A stretch of 64,000 nucleotides of DNA, taken from the NCBI RefSeq assembly GCF_052324685.1, contig NC_135228.1, positions 13,712,420-13,776,419 of the forward strand. Direction: 5' to 3'. This document shows positions 24,546 through 59,671 of this stretch, piece by piece. A program made the position numbers and the translations under genes. How positions within the stretch are numbered: position 1 is the first letter of the stretch; each line of letters opens with the position of its first letter. Source of the DNA: Brachyhypopomus gauderio (taxonomy: Eukaryota; Chordata; Actinopteri; Gymnotiformes; Hypopomidae). Below the pieces are notes generated by a model. It was not told the origin of the DNA. It did no database searches and saw nothing but the letters and a program-made list of their open reading frames with translations.

Positions 24546-24723
24546 TGTATGTATATATGTATCTTTTCTTCATGTGCAGACTGTAAAAAGTGCTTTCATT
24601 ATCATTTCAATAGCTGGAGCTATAATTTTTGTATTTTTTTATTTATTTATTTTATAGCAATACAACGAGTTTCAGGAGCACCTGAATGCTGCCGACTTCT
24701 TCCAGGAGGAAAAGCTTGACTGA
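19780..24723 (+). CDS. ccdc82: Coiled-coil domain-containing protein 82
   Basis: Probably nuclear protein with a C-terminal DUF4211 domain; its molecular role is not established. Seven coding exons: 19780-20322, 20403-20646, 20803-20895, 22650-22774, 23222-23392, 23724-23939 and 24658-24723. GT/AG junctions and phases agree, giving 485 aa (human about 544). Residues 1-250 are highly charged, with acidic serine runs (SGSSDSD), basic clusters and a lysine/arginine coiled coil near 155-180. DUF4211 starts near 240 ([10 protein letters not shown]) and continues with [37 protein letters not shown] and the cysteine pair GCEACELH. The end is QEEKLD. Exon 4 uses the acceptor at 22650, which alone keeps frame ([15 protein letters not shown]). 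Intron 3 carries a Tc1 element and intron 6 a short TIR element. It is convergent with pomp. Confidence 0.9.
20976..22584 (-). mobile_element. Tc1/mariner element in ccdc82 intron 3
   Basis: A 1609-bp Tc1-like element flanked by the TA target duplication (20974-20975 and 22585-22586). Terminal inverted repeats begin CAGTGGGTTGCAAAAGTATT and extend about 200 bp. By eye the outer 150 or so bases are identical between the two ends; the inner parts differ by small indels in A/T runs. Both ends carry the inner repeat resembling the tip, so this is an IR/DR arrangement. It is antisense to ccdc82. Near-identical ends suggest a fairly recent insertion. Confidence 0.95.
21202..22215 (-). pseudogene. 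Tc1 transposase, frameshifted
   Basis: Tc1-family DDE transposase of the usual length (about 338 codons from [11 protein letters not shown] to KGGSTKY). An N-terminal paired-like HTH is visible ([20 protein letters not shown]). The catalytic motifs are [17 protein letters not shown] and [11 protein letters not shown], a DD34E triad. The frame breaks near 21620 and again near 21450 (a run of A residues), so this copy is inactive. Apart from these two shifts the reading frame is well kept, which fits a young copy. Confidence 0.9.
23977..24485. mobile_element. Short non-autonomous TIR element in ccdc82 intron 6
   Basis: About 509 bp bounded by imperfect inverted ends: left CAGTGGGGAACCGTCAGGGCC-like, right the complement of CAGTAGCGAACCGTGACC. 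It sits within AT dinucleotide sequence, so the flanking duplication (atatatat-like) cannot be separated from the repeat. No transposase is coded. The end sequence suggests a hAT-type MITE, but the superfamily is not certain. Confidence 0.65.
24487..24542. repeat. (TA)n microsatellite
   Basis: About 28 TA units immediately after the TIR element; probably expanded from its target site. Confidence 0.95.
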
Positions 24724-25470
24724 TGGAATTAACTCCTGTGTAAATACTTTTACATAATACAGTCACATGTCCTTTCAACCTTTACAGTAATTAGTGTATT
24801 TCATTGAATGGCATCCTGCTTATTAAAAGGTAATGTTCAATTTAAAATAGAATATTTCAGTTAACTAATTTTAATTTTATTGTATAAATATATACACACC
24901 AGTTTGAGAATGTATAATGATCAATCCTAAGTTTAAATCTTTAAAGGATGGTGTCTTTTAATATTTACATTTGTATGTATACTATATACACGGTATATAA
25001 CCTGAGTAATTGTAAAAGTGTTTTATGACATTTGCATCTTTGTTAATTTTATGTACATACTGATTTATTGTTAAGCATGTCTGAGCTTATAAAACTTACA
25101 TATCACTCATAAAAATGAATAAGATTATCAAAAACCTGTAGTTTGAAGGGGAAAAAAATACCCTTTTCAATAAAACGGAGGAGACAACATTTGTGCTGAT
25201 TCTTGTCTGCACTGCCTGAACCAGTTTTGCTCTGAGCGGACACTGACATTTCGGTGTAGTAGTTTCAGTTCTGTATGGTACTGAGACACATTTCAACTTT
25301 TTTTTTTTTTTTCTTCAGGTTTCCTACAGTTGTCAAATCACTTGTAATGAGTGCAAAACAAATTCAGACATTAAACACATTTAATTTTTTATTAGAAACA
25401 CATCAAGCTCAGATCAGAATCTAAAGGGAAAAGATGACAAAAAGATGTCAGTGAAACTAAACCAACAGGA
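24724..25470. other. Convergent 3' regions of ccdc82 and pomp
   Basis: AT-rich DNA between two stop codons that face each other. Plus-strand poly(A) candidates are ATTAAA near 24821 and AATAAA near 25169. The pomp poly(A) signal is on the minus strand at 25388-25393, so the two transcripts may nearly meet or overlap. No gene is seen. Confidence 0.6.
25388..25393 (-). terminator. Poly(A) signal of pomp
   Basis: AATAAA on the minus strand 78 bases past the pomp stop codon. Confidence 0.7.
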
Positions 25471-27180
25471 TCAAAGCAGACCAAGTCTGTACTCCGTCAT
25501 AACGTGAGGCTCTCCCATCATCTCGCACTGGGCAGGATCTGACACAAAAAAAAAAAAACACGTTTTCAGAGGACCTTGAAATCAATGCAATAGTCGTGAG
25601 AGAGCTCGTTCTACCAGTGCATTTAAGAGTACTGTACTCCAGAACGCCACCATTTACCATATTGCTGATAGTCGCATTCTGAGATAACAGCATAATGGCA
25701 TTCTTGACTGCATGACAAATAGCTGATCCTTTCTCATTTCAATTTATCTAAAGTGAAATCAACTTACCATTAAGGATGTCCTCAAAGCCAATAGACTCAT
25801 CACTGCCTCGAAGTGTATCTAGGGCCAGGTTTGAACTTGGCAGAAACGGCAAGCGCTGAATCTATGGAAAACGAAAATTATGACATGCAACCCAAAAACG
25901 CTGACCATTAAACCTTTTCCACTCTATGAGATGCCTGTGGAGTCTGACATGATGCATGCTATAGTTTTAAGATCTTGTCATGCAAGCAACAAAAGACCAT
26001 TTCGGATATGCTTTACACAATGACAGCAGCAAACGAAACTGAACAAGATCTCACTTGTCTGGCGGCTCTGTACTCCATTTGCAGCTTCAGTGGTGCATGG
26101 AGTCCTTGAATGTTCCTTAGTGTGGAAAAGTTCATTTTGTCCTGGTTAAGATGGAACTATGGGTAGAAACCACAAAGCAAGTGATTAGGCCTCAGACATG
26201 ATAGTAAATTATATTCATAAAACCATGTTGTGATTTTGTAAAATAGACTTATGAACAGTTTACAAATAGACTTGTAAATAGAATATGAATAGGTTCATAA
26301 AGGTGTTCGCAATATTATCTCATTCCTAATCCAGAACATGTGATGACACTCTGTGTTTGTTTTTTTTCTCAAAAAGCTACGATACTAACATTTTTCTCAG
26401 AGACTTCCAACGGATGACTTGGGAGAAGCTCATTCTTGACGCTATGGAACCTGAAGTCGCAATGGTACAATGGTGAGTACAAGAAAAAGAAACATGCATA
26501 TGGTATTTTTTAATAAACTAACTTGTCTAACGTAGTCCTTACCCCCTACGCAGTGAGTCTGGTACACCATAAGGTCCTGCCTGGGGGCAAAGACCTGCCA
26601 CTGGGACACTGTCCTTCAGTTGTGAGCGGAGACCACGAGTATTCTGGAAAAACAAGATGCGACATCGTTTAAAAACTCCTCCGAAAACACAAAATAAACT
26701 GATAAGATAAAGCTTTTTAAAACAACCCATGTAGAGCTCTAGCTAACTACAGATTCGAGTTCTATTTGAGTGTGTTGCAAAACAGAAAGTACAGCTATAG
26801 CAAGAGAATGACGCATCACAAATCGGTCGCCAAGTTGAACACATAATTGCAGTTGAAATAACACAGTTCAAAGAGACAGACTTGCTTTTGTGAGACACTA
26901 GTTATGTACCGTGTGATGGTGTAGCTAACAAATAAAGCCCAAAACGTGAATGTTTCTCGCTAACTAGTTAGCTTACTCCTCGCTAGCTAATAGCTAAACT
27001 AGCTAACTACACAAACTAGACCAACATCATATTAGCTTTAAATCTAAACACAGCAATTAATTAAAAGGTAAAGTATATATATATATACATTATGATATGT
27101 GTTTAAGGATAAAACAGATTAAATTAAGTAAACCTAATAGATGACAAATGGGGACAATACACTCTATTATACGTTACCAT
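25471..27180 (-). CDS. pomp: Proteasome maturation protein (POMP/UMP1)
   Basis: POMP is the assembly chaperone of the 20S proteasome. It helps half-proteasomes form at the ER and is degraded as the first substrate. Six coding exons on the minus strand: 27180-27178 (ATG only), 26643-26543, 26450-26390, 26156-26055, 25861-25768 and 25538-25471. Junctions are GT/AG and in phase; total 142 aa against 141 in human. Conserved blocks are NTRGLRSQLKDSVPV, KNELLPSHPLEVSEKN, DKMNFSTLRNIQGLHAPLKL, RLPFLPSSNLALD, DESIGFEDILN and the end MTEYRLGLL. The initiator codon is the last codon of exon 1, with the intron directly after it. Convergent with ccdc82. Confidence 0.97.
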
Positions 27181-27267
27181 TTTATAGTCTCTGTGTTTTA
27201 GCCAGCTAGCAAAGAAGCACTTCCTGTTCATCCCCGGAACCGCACGTTACTGTGTTGTTAAAAACCA

Positions 27268-27281
27268 ACGTCATATCCGGT
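27268..27281 (-). promoter_or_regulatory. Possible ETS/CRE composite site upstream of pomp
   Basis: On the minus strand ACCGGATATGACGT joins an ETS core (CCGGA) to a CRE half-site (TGACGT), about 90 bases upstream of the initiator codon. A second ETS-like core (CAGGAAGT) lies nearer the gene at about 27212-27219. Such sites are common in housekeeping promoters. The role is inferred. Confidence 0.4.
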
Positions 27282-27486
27282 TAGACTACGATATTCCCAG
27301 ACCTGAAGATGCAAGTCTTGCGTTATTGTTCAGCAACTTGCAAAATAAAAGCTAATTTCAGTCATAGTAAAAGCAAAAATATAGATTCATAAATATATTC
27401 AAAAATATATTTCATAAACATAAAGGAACAAGCCATAGAAACAATGAGTAATACCTAAGACTTCAAAAATCACTCTTGAAGCGTAT

Positions 27487-27558
27487 GGGGGTATAGCTCA
27501 GTGGTAGAGCATTTGACTGCAGATCAAGAGGTCCCCGGTTCAAATCCGGGTGCCCCCT
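27487..27558 (+). tRNA. tRNA-Cys (GCA)
   Basis: A 72-nt cloverleaf without intron. The acceptor stem GGGGGTA (27487-27493) pairs with TGCCCCC (27551-27557), with discriminator T. The D arm is GCTC/GAGC, the anticodon stem TTTGA/TCAAG with loop CTGCAGA (anticodon GCA), and the T arm CCCGG/CCGGG with loop TTCAAAT. The A box and B box (GGTTCAAATCC) are intact. A TTTT run at 27560-27563 serves as the polymerase III terminator. CCA is not encoded, as normal in eukaryotes. It decodes UGC/UGU cysteine codons. Confidence 0.97.
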
Positions 27559-28440
27559 CTTTTGAATGAGTTTCCATACATTTAGAGTTTTTTGTCATGA
27601 CATTTCTTCCGTCCACAAGTTTTACAGTACTCAAATCCCACTAACCGAGAGGAATACAGGGAGAACCACCAAAGTGTAGCCAAGTGTAGTTAAAAACATT
27701 CTGTTTGATGGGATATCATTATTGCCTTCAGCTGCTCATGGGGAAGTGTAATTAATACAATTCCATTTAGGTCTTCATGGCAAGTCATAATTTATGCAAC
27801 AAATACCACGATTTTATTAACCAGAATCTTTTTTTATAGGATGGTGAAGGTATATTTTCTAACTTTTAGGGGAATTGGTTAGCTGTGTAAGGTAAAGTCT
27901 ATATAATCTAAAAGTGCATGATCCAAAATGCATATCTTTTATGCATTGCCACAGGCAGATGAATAATAAACATCAGTTAGTCTGTGTTTTATGATAAATA
28001 TTCATTGTTGTATAAAGGTGACTTTATACTCTGTTGGAGGAAATAGTTTTGAATTTAATTCTAAAATAAACATTTAAACTACCAGTGAAATATTTGCTGT
28101 TGTTCTTTAACATTTAACATGTATTTAGGTTATTAGTACCTTTAATGTGATTTAATGTGTCTTATATTGATGTTATTTCTAGTAACTACACTTTCTCACA
28201 AACATTTCTTATGTGTCTTTTCACATACTTTACATTATCCACCCAAATGAATGTTGTTGTGATATACACTTTTGTTGTGGATATCACCTTTACAAAATGA
28301 GAATATAAAAAATTATACATTGGACCAAGCACCCAAAACAAATTAGTATTACATTATGCTCCATTTCTGAATAAAAGGTTAAACTTGATACTCTTAATAA
28401 ATGTTATTTTAGTTTTAATTGTGGTTACACTTTACATTTA

Positions 28441-28505
28441 CATGAACATTTTGGGAATTTAGCAGACACTCTTATGCAGAGTGACTTAGAAAGTGCTTTG
28501 CCATC
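28441..28505 (-). repeat. SINE 3'-tail-like fragment
   Basis: Read on the minus strand it resembles the common fish SINE tail of the type 'aagtca.tctgcataagagtgtctgctaaat'. Similar wording recurs near 28985-29035 (plus) and 48749-48780 (plus). The tRNA-like head is not present, so this is a truncated fragment. Confidence 0.45.
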
Positions 28506-28537
28506 TCTCCACAGAATGCATCCTAGATAGTAGCGTA

Positions 28538-28542
28538 GGTAG

Positions 28543-28590
<48 letters not shown>

Positions 28591-28591
28591 A
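28538..28591. repeat. (CTA)n trinucleotide repeat
   Basis: About 18 perfect CTA units. Confidence 0.95.
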
Positions 28592-29340
28592 AGAATCAAT
28601 GCTATTACCTAGTATTGCAAATAAACAAGGCTCAAACTTAAACAACAGGAATTAAAAACCTGCTATCTGTGGTTGTTCCAGCATTGTGCTTTGTCTTGAA
28701 GTTCAGTTGTACAGCAGGATGAGGTTGTTGTACCAGCTGACGATGACGGTGTTTTCCTTTTTCTTCATCCTGGAATCCACAGATGCCTCACGTCTCTTGG
28801 CAACATTTTTCTCATTTTCAAGCTGACAACTAGCCAAGTGAATTCTATGTGTTCCAGCCAAGAAGATCTGTGGCTGAACAAGCCTGAACACCAGTGGTGC
28901 TGAGGGAAGGAAAACTGTAAACACTTTGTAAAACACTTTTGACTTGATGGCAGTGATTCATACAGATTGTACTGGGTAGGATTCATTATATGAGCAGATG
29001 ACAAAGCACTTTTGTAAGTCACTTTGGACAAGGGTGTAAACTGTAAGCTTGACCACAGCATCACGTCCCATGCTAAGTAAGGTTTTTCTTCATGGACCAT
29101 AAAACCACAGAGGATTCCTAAAGAAGAACAGCTGACCCAACTGTTCGGTTTCCAGGGTGGGGTGGTGGAGTGTCTCTAGGTGCAGAACAACCGTGACAAA
29201 AGGTTAGCTTTGTGACATCATTCTTAAAAACATAAAATTAGTAGAATAGTTTTAGTACAGATTTGTGAATAATTGAAACCAAGTGGGAAGTTAATACTTA
29301 ATTTTTTTTTTTTAATTTCTAATAACTTCGGTGTTTGCAG

Positions 29341-29455
29341 TGTGAAGGTGTCAGGCAGGTGATCTCTTACATACAACACAAGAATGGAAGCCCTGAGAGT
29401 GACGGTGTGTTCGAGTGGCAGGCCATTCTCAGGACGGCTGACACACCTTTTCTGT
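29341..29455 (+). other. Exon-like stretch, unidentified
   Basis: An acceptor-like tract (tttgcag) is followed by an open frame beginning CEGVRQVISYIQHKNG and including VFEWQAILRTADTPFL, ending at GTAAAA, a usable donor. A second open piece starts after ttctag near 29855 (LHVKRDLDFGHGKDREMKS). Joined in phase, the first junction would give a TGA, so if they belong together the locus is a decayed gene fragment. I do not recognise the family. Base composition is higher in GC than its surroundings, which favours former coding sequence. Confidence 0.35.
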
Positions 29456-29619
29456 GGTAAAAGATTTACTTTAGTATCTGTATAATTTACTTAAGCCTAT
29501 TTTACATAACAGACATGTCTCCAAAGCAGTGTATTATTTATCATGTGCAATACGTAATCTAATGTATGAGATCTGCACACCTCTCATTCTCTGTTAGGAA
29601 GAGAACGTAAAGAAAGACA

Positions 29620-29705
29620 GAAGAACATAACTAGAGTGGTTTAACTTCAATGGTCGTGGGTTCAATTCCCAGGGAGCACACTCTATATGATATTCTGATA
29701 AATAC
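29620..29705 (+). repeat. tRNA-derived SINE fragment
   Basis: The segment gtgggttcaattcccaggga resembles a polymerase III B box and T-arm of a tRNA-derived SINE head, followed by a short body of the 'gataaatacctgtag' type. The A box is not clear. Confidence 0.4.
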
Positions 29706-29994
29706 CTGTAGACTGGTTAAGATAGGTGCCTATACTGAAAAACGTAAATATAAATGACTTTATTCGAAAACATTTGTTGTATGCTAAACATAGATGTTAA
29801 TTGTAATGATAAATATACATATTAAACATGCTATTCATTAATATTTAATTTCTAGATTACATGTGAAGAGGGACCTGGACTTTGGCCATGGAAAAGACAG
29901 AGAGATGAAGAGTGCGTGTTAATTTCTCCCCAAACCAGAAGCCATATGAACATCAGCTCTTTAGAGTAGAGCGCTGTTGTAATTATGTAAGTGC

Positions 29995-30700
29995 AAGGCT
30001 TAATTTGAGCCGGATCCTGCCGGAACAGGATCCGGGAACTCTTTCATTTTGAAGGGTGCGTTCCGGGAACTGTCTGCCTTGATCTGGTAACTTTCAAGCC
30101 TACTAATTATAAGTTATGAAGAAATCTGTCTGCGTTGAACCAATTAATTGAACAAATAATTCTATAAAATAAACTTTTTAAACACAAGATCCACATTCAG
30201 GCTTCCAAAATCACAGTAAGAGCTCTCCTTTTTAGCGATGCCTTTAGGCGTCTCCCCTATAAAGCTAGTTATACTTTTGCGAGTGACCGTAGCGCGACTC
30301 CGCACACCTTGCGCGAACCTCCGCGAACGGAGGAGGCGTTTATACTTGCCGCGTCACATTCTATGCAGTGCTCTCCGAAACGATATGTGGTAGCCTACAC
30401 CTCTCAAAAACAGGGGAAGGAACATTTACCTGACAAATTTTAATGTTGCTTTGTGCTTCAGATTTGTAAATTGCTGGAATTTAGGCTAAAGTACTTGAAA
30501 ATGCACTTAAAATGCACTTCTGCACTTAAAACACTTGTAAAACACACGTAAATCGTTTAAAAGTAATTTATATATACGAATTGGCTTGTTATTTTGACAT
30601 TTGTGCACCTAAGCATTGTGTTTTGTGTGCAATCCGGTGACATTGTTGGCCTCAGTGACCCCTTGTCTCATGCCGCTGTTTGCGTTCCGGCATCGTTTGA
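29995..30700. mobile_element. Degenerate hAT-like element (limits uncertain)
   Basis: Starts near ggcttaatttgagccggatc. It contains a block at about 30375-30502 (ccgaaacgatatgtggtag and onward through tgctggaatttagg) that is clearly related to 43203-43335 inside a well-bounded hAT element. The right end could not be fixed. No coding capacity. Confidence 0.5.
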
Positions 30701-30896
30701 TTTACAAATGAAGCACTGTGTATGTGTAATTATGTACGTTTTAATGATGCAATAATATGTTTCAAACAGTTTTAAAACTGTTAAAATGCTGAGAATTCAG
30801 AGGAATAATCTGGCTGCAACTGACATTTAGTTTGTAAATGTGATTATTAAATATTAAAATGACCACACCAGAGGAAGAACAAGAGTTTCAAGCAAT

Positions 30897-32678
30897 TTTA
30901 TTCTTCCCACCCAAACCACTACAAGAGTAATCCAGATTGATACATTGGTGCGAAAAAATACTATCAACATAATATCAATAATGATTAAAAAAACACTCCA
31001 TTTTACATGACATCCTATATCTGTGCTAAAGAACTGCAAATATATAAGAAGGATATATCTTTATAGAGAGTATAAAGAACAGAAATTAAACACAGGATGC
31101 TACATGTCTAGATTATGAGAGTATTTCTAAAAAAATTCTCCTGACAAGGCGCCTTCGATGAACAAATCGCTTACATCACGAAGGTGTGGTTCATTTCTTC
31201 CCATGCTTTCACTGGTGTCTTAGCAGTAAGGAGACCTGAGTTGGTTTGCCATATAACATGTCTTGAGGGGAAACAAGCAGTTGCATATATTAGTCCTATT
31301 GACACGGGGACGTTTCTGTAGTGCCATTCCAGGGGTGTATGATTGGCAAAGCAACACCTCAGGTGCATCAAGGTCAAGTGTCACCCAAAAGCCCCACTTT
31401 TTAAAACATTTGGTCAAAAGGTCAAGGTTTAAGTTGCCATAGCACAGTACTTGAATATTCTGTGTCTTAGCTTTTTTTACTTAACATGGTTCTACCATAG
31501 TTGCTGTTGTTCTAATAACGTGTTTAGCTCATGCCAGCTGTGTGGTCCTTTATTGTTAAATGTTCCAGTAATTCCTTGGCCATAACTGATAAAGCTCTCT
31601 AATTATATATTTAAGGAACCCTTTGCAAAGCCTCACATTTCCAGGAATGTTCAGAATCATGCGATTGTGCCACTAAGCTTCAGGGATCACGGGGCAAAAG
31701 CATTCTCAACAATTCATGAAGATCTTGGATCCCAATGTCCATGTGCAAATGATGAAACAGCTCACCAGAAATAGAACATATCGCTGATCTGTTGTGGAGA
31801 GATCTTCATTAGAACACAGCTAACGTGGGTGTGGGACGTTTGAGTGTTCCATGGTTGGCCTGATTTGCTATTTGAGGTGACCGTATGTCAGAACATTGGG
31901 CATCACCCTTTGTCAAAGCAGGATGATGGATAATAAGTCGACAGAAATCAAAGCTCCTCTGACTGAACACAAGAGTGACCTAAACAGAAAACCTCTAACC
32001 TCTAAACATTTATCATAGCAGAATTTGGTCATTATTCTATACACTTATACAGGTCAAGAAAAATTCACATAGTTCCATTCAGTTCTGAGCACTGAATGAA
32101 CAGATTATTGCAATATCCTGCTGTCCCAGGAGGTGTTCTAGAGGAGGGGTTGACACACATTTCTACTACCGCAGCACTGATAGCGCCAGCTGCCGTCTGA
32201 ACTACGCTGACCTAATGTCTTGATTTTCCTTGTAATAGTTGGGAATTAGGGCCTGCCTAGAACAAACTGGTCCAGGGTCAGTAAGAGGACGCCTCTTACT
32301 AGGACCGGTTGCTCCTCAGCGTATGAGTAGAGTGTGTAAGCACAGCACCATGGTGTTTTCGTTTTGGAGCGGTTCCGCTGCAGCCAGGTGTACAGTACAA
32401 GCCCATGCAAACATAGTGCTCGCATAATACCACTGTGCTTGGGTTTCTCGTTTTCTGTTAAAGACATACCGTGGAGAATATGCAGTGATCTCTAATGTAA
32501 AATGAAACCAGGAGCTGGTTTCGTTTAGTCGTAGGTTTTTCCTTTCATTTTGTGTCTCATTCATCTCCTCCCGTTCCAGTCCTCCTGTCTCCTTGTACCT
32601 CATGCTAATCACCCCCATCCCAAACTCGTCGAGCACCCCCTCCACCCCACCCGACCCTGAACTCGACCGATCGGGTGC
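30897..32678 (-). other. Probable apbb3 3' UTR and flank
   Basis: Non-coding stretch beyond the apbb3 stop. The first good minus-strand AATAAA is at 30897-30902, which would give a 3' UTR of about 1.8 kb. A shorter UTR using a weaker signal is possible. No other gene is seen. Confidence 0.4.
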
Positions 32679-56804
<24,126 letters not shown>

Positions 56805-57563
56805 TTTCCCGGAAGTCCTGCGAGCTCAGTCGAGACACATTCCAGTCTAAAATGTCCCGCCACCACCGACAAGACCGCTCGCCCACACACGCTCACACAC
56901 ACACATACACACACTCACTCCGGCCACTGCCCACAATGCCAAGCAGCTGGGGATACACTCGCATGTCAAGCTTATCACAGGGTCTCCGATCCTCTTGTCC
57001 TCTCTCTCTTGTTCTTTTCTTCTTTTTCCTCACTCGCTCTCTTTCTGCCTTTCTCTACCTCTTCTCTTCTCTCTCTCTCGCTTTCCCAGTCCCCTTCCTT
57101 TTTACGAAGCGTGTCCCCAGCTCCTCCACGGTCTGGGCTCTCAGAACAGCACCATCTCGTCGCCGTGCCGCTCGGCCTCTCCGGCTGCAGTCAGAGTGAT
57201 GTTTATGCTCCCCCTCCTCTCACGCTCTCCGGATGGTGCTCAGTAATGCCTGCAGCTAGCCTGCCCCTCCCTCTCCCTCTCTCCTCCTCTCTCCTCCTCT
57301 CTCTCTTCCCTGATGCTGTTTGTTATGCCTTAAGGATGGCTCGGCATTCGTTGGTAAAGGAGAGCTCAGCAGAAAGGCTCCTTACAACCACACAATTCAC
57401 AGTCCACCCTGAATTGGCATGTGGAAGGTAATCAATACACTGTTAAAAAATTAATGTTCATGTACTTTGTGTTTTATGTATGTAGGTAATATGATTGCAT
57501 TCAATTTCAATTGTGATATTTTCATGACAAGTGGAGATTAGTGACAGCAATCTGGCCCACAAC

Positions 57564-57641
<78 letters not shown>

Positions 57642-58543
57642 AACTTCAATCTGTGAAACCATAAAAAATGAAAATCCTCCTTTTCCCCAGATTTAAAATT
57701 GTAATGTAATTTTGAAAAGAGGTTGTTGTTTAAAGCCCAATCAAAAACAAAATGCTATGCAACAGGAAACATCTTTAAAGGTTGCTGCATAAAATATATG
57801 ATCTACTTGACTCTTACGTTGAATAAGTATTTATGCAAATGGTTTTTTCTGTGTCTGCCTAATCTCTCAGACCCACAGAAGAAACGGGAACGCAGACAAG
57901 GAAGTGAAAGCGAGCTCCAGTTCTTGTTCTCAAACTAGAAGTGAAGATGCTGATGTCTGGGGGGGAGGGGAGAGAAACTAGTCCACCTTAACACCTCGTC
58001 CAGAGTCCGTCATGGACCAGTCTCCGTTCTGTTGCTGTAGCAACCAAGGTTCCACCGCGAGCGTCTGTTCTCTGTAAGGTATATAAGAGGAGCGTGATGC
58101 ATATTGTCCGTTGTATGCAATAATAAAATACATTTTATAACGACTGGACGTGGCTGTGTTTTTTACGGAAGTACTCATGAGTCACCAACAACCCCCCGTT
58201 TATTGATCTTCATTTCGAAAAACGCGTAGGCAATTGTGAACAAAATAAACCATGCAAATGCGGAAATGTTTCCCAGTTACACTGTCGAGAGCCAGTGATT
58301 TTTTGCCATTCAATAAAAGTATTGCAGAAAAAAAACAGACAATGCCGTCAGTAATTCACCATATGTAATCTGTAAGAATTCAGCTTTTGCGCAAAATTCA
58401 ATGAAATTACTGTTCTAAATTTACACACACCAGACCATATGAATCAAACTCAGAATAGGCTAAGCAATGCCTATAGTCGCAGGACGAGTAATCGAACACC
58501 GTAGGTCCTCTCGCATTGATGGAAGGAACCTGTACACGCGAAC
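56805..58543. other. Head-to-head intergenic region, apbb3 and microprotein gene
   Basis: 1.7 kb between divergent start codons. It holds apbb3 5' flank (CT-rich near 57000-57310), a (GA)n repeat at 57564-57639 and AT-rich unique DNA. No coding exon is seen. The apbb3 transcription start may lie within the CT-rich part. Confidence 0.55.
57564..57639. repeat. (GA)n microsatellite
   Basis: About 37 GA units with one A interruption. Confidence 0.97.
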
Positions 58544-59671
58544 ATGGCGGACGATAAGGTCTGTACTCGTGTAATATACTAAATAGATATCTTTACATAA
58601 TCATTTATGTAGCGGCGGTGATATGAGGTGTTTTTTCTTGGCTGCTTTTGTGATGGGAAAACTGCTTTAGCAATTTTCTATGGAGGCTACTTTTTACATT
58701 TGCTTACCTCTCGAGTGGTTACATTGCAGCAAGTTTTCTGTCAGCACCAACTTTCTGTTCAGATCCTCAGTCTTCTTTCCCACATATCGCCTTATATCGA
58801 TTATGATCCATCTAGTTATTCTTCTATCGCTTTACACCTGTAAAGCATTTTAAACACTACACCGGGAATCTTACAAAGAACGTTTTGGCACACCCTGTAT
58901 TGCATCATTGCAAACAGCATGTTTTTTCCATCATGGATATCCTGAATTATTCCACTGCAGCGCTGCACTCTATAGTGGCTGGTATTGCAACACATTACTG
59001 CTTCAGCAGTCTGTCTCTGTTGCACATTAACCACGATGGACGTCATTCTGTAGCAGCTTATGCAGTTATTGGGAATCTTATTTCACTGTATATGGTGTGT
59101 GTGTGTGTGTGTGTTAGGACCCATTCAGGCAGCTGAAGAGTCTGGCGCTGCTAAAAGGCCAGCTGGAAGATATCCGAAAGCAAGTGGAGAATGAGGTGCA
59201 GGTTGGAGCCCCACAGGTAAAGCCTCTGAACTGCAGCTGCATTTATTTCCCCTCGATATCTCAATATGCTTTCTGCTTTACGCTTGTAGACAAAGGCCTG
59301 CAACTGTCATGCTTTACAGAGGAGAGATATTAACCTTGGATCATTTTTTAGCACTTTCCATCCAGTTTGCAGGGATGGGTGCGGGCTGATCCAAGATCAG
59401 TGCTAGATCACAAATGCTTGATTGTGGCACGAGCCTGAGGAACCTGAGCTTTGTAAAACTTGCTTTTCAGATGCAAGGCGGGAATGTGCTGGGCTCTCCC
59501 TTCCTCAAGGGTCTCCTGGCAGGATACGTCATAGCAAAGCTGCGGTCGTCGGCCATCGTGGGCGTGCTCGTGGGAACGTGCACAGGCATCTGTGCTGTGC
59601 AGATGTACCAAGTGCCCAACATCGAGCAGACTATTAAGGGTTTTGTTGGCTCCTTCAGGAAGGGCAAATAG
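58544..59671 (+). CDS. SLC35A4-type upstream-ORF microprotein, as a stand-alone gene
   Basis: A 104-aa protein matching the conserved mitochondrial inner-membrane microprotein (SLC35A4-MP) that mammals translate from the SLC35A4 5' leader. Three exons: 58544-58558, 59118-59216 and 59471-59671; GT/AG, phase 0. The N-terminus MADDK-DPFRQLKSLALLKG is followed by an amphipathic helix with heptad character (QLEDIRKQVENEV). Then come the hallmark block GSPFLKGLLAGYVIAKLRSS, a hydrophobic segment AIVGVLVGTCTGICAVQMY and the basic tail FVGSFRKGK. Head to head with apbb3, as in human. Known: the family tie and the leader location in mammals. Seen: no nucleotide-sugar-transporter frame before the AATAAA signals at 60120 and 60134. 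Inferred: here the microprotein is the gene's only product. Exon 2 uses a GT repeat as its acceptor tract. Confidence 0.88.
59096..59117 (+). repeat. GT run at exon 2 acceptor of the microprotein gene
   Basis: About nine GT units followed by TTAG directly at the exon start (59118). It stands in for a normal pyrimidine tract. Confidence 0.8.

Larger units (their letters stand above)
27564..30374. other. Intergenic region, repeat-derived in part
   Basis: No complete gene is seen. Contents are a (CTA)n repeat, short SINE-tail-like pieces near 28441-28500, 28985-29035 and 29620-29700, an exon-like stretch at 29341-29455, and the start of a hAT-like sequence near 29995 (ggcttaatttgagccggatc). Confidence 0.5.
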
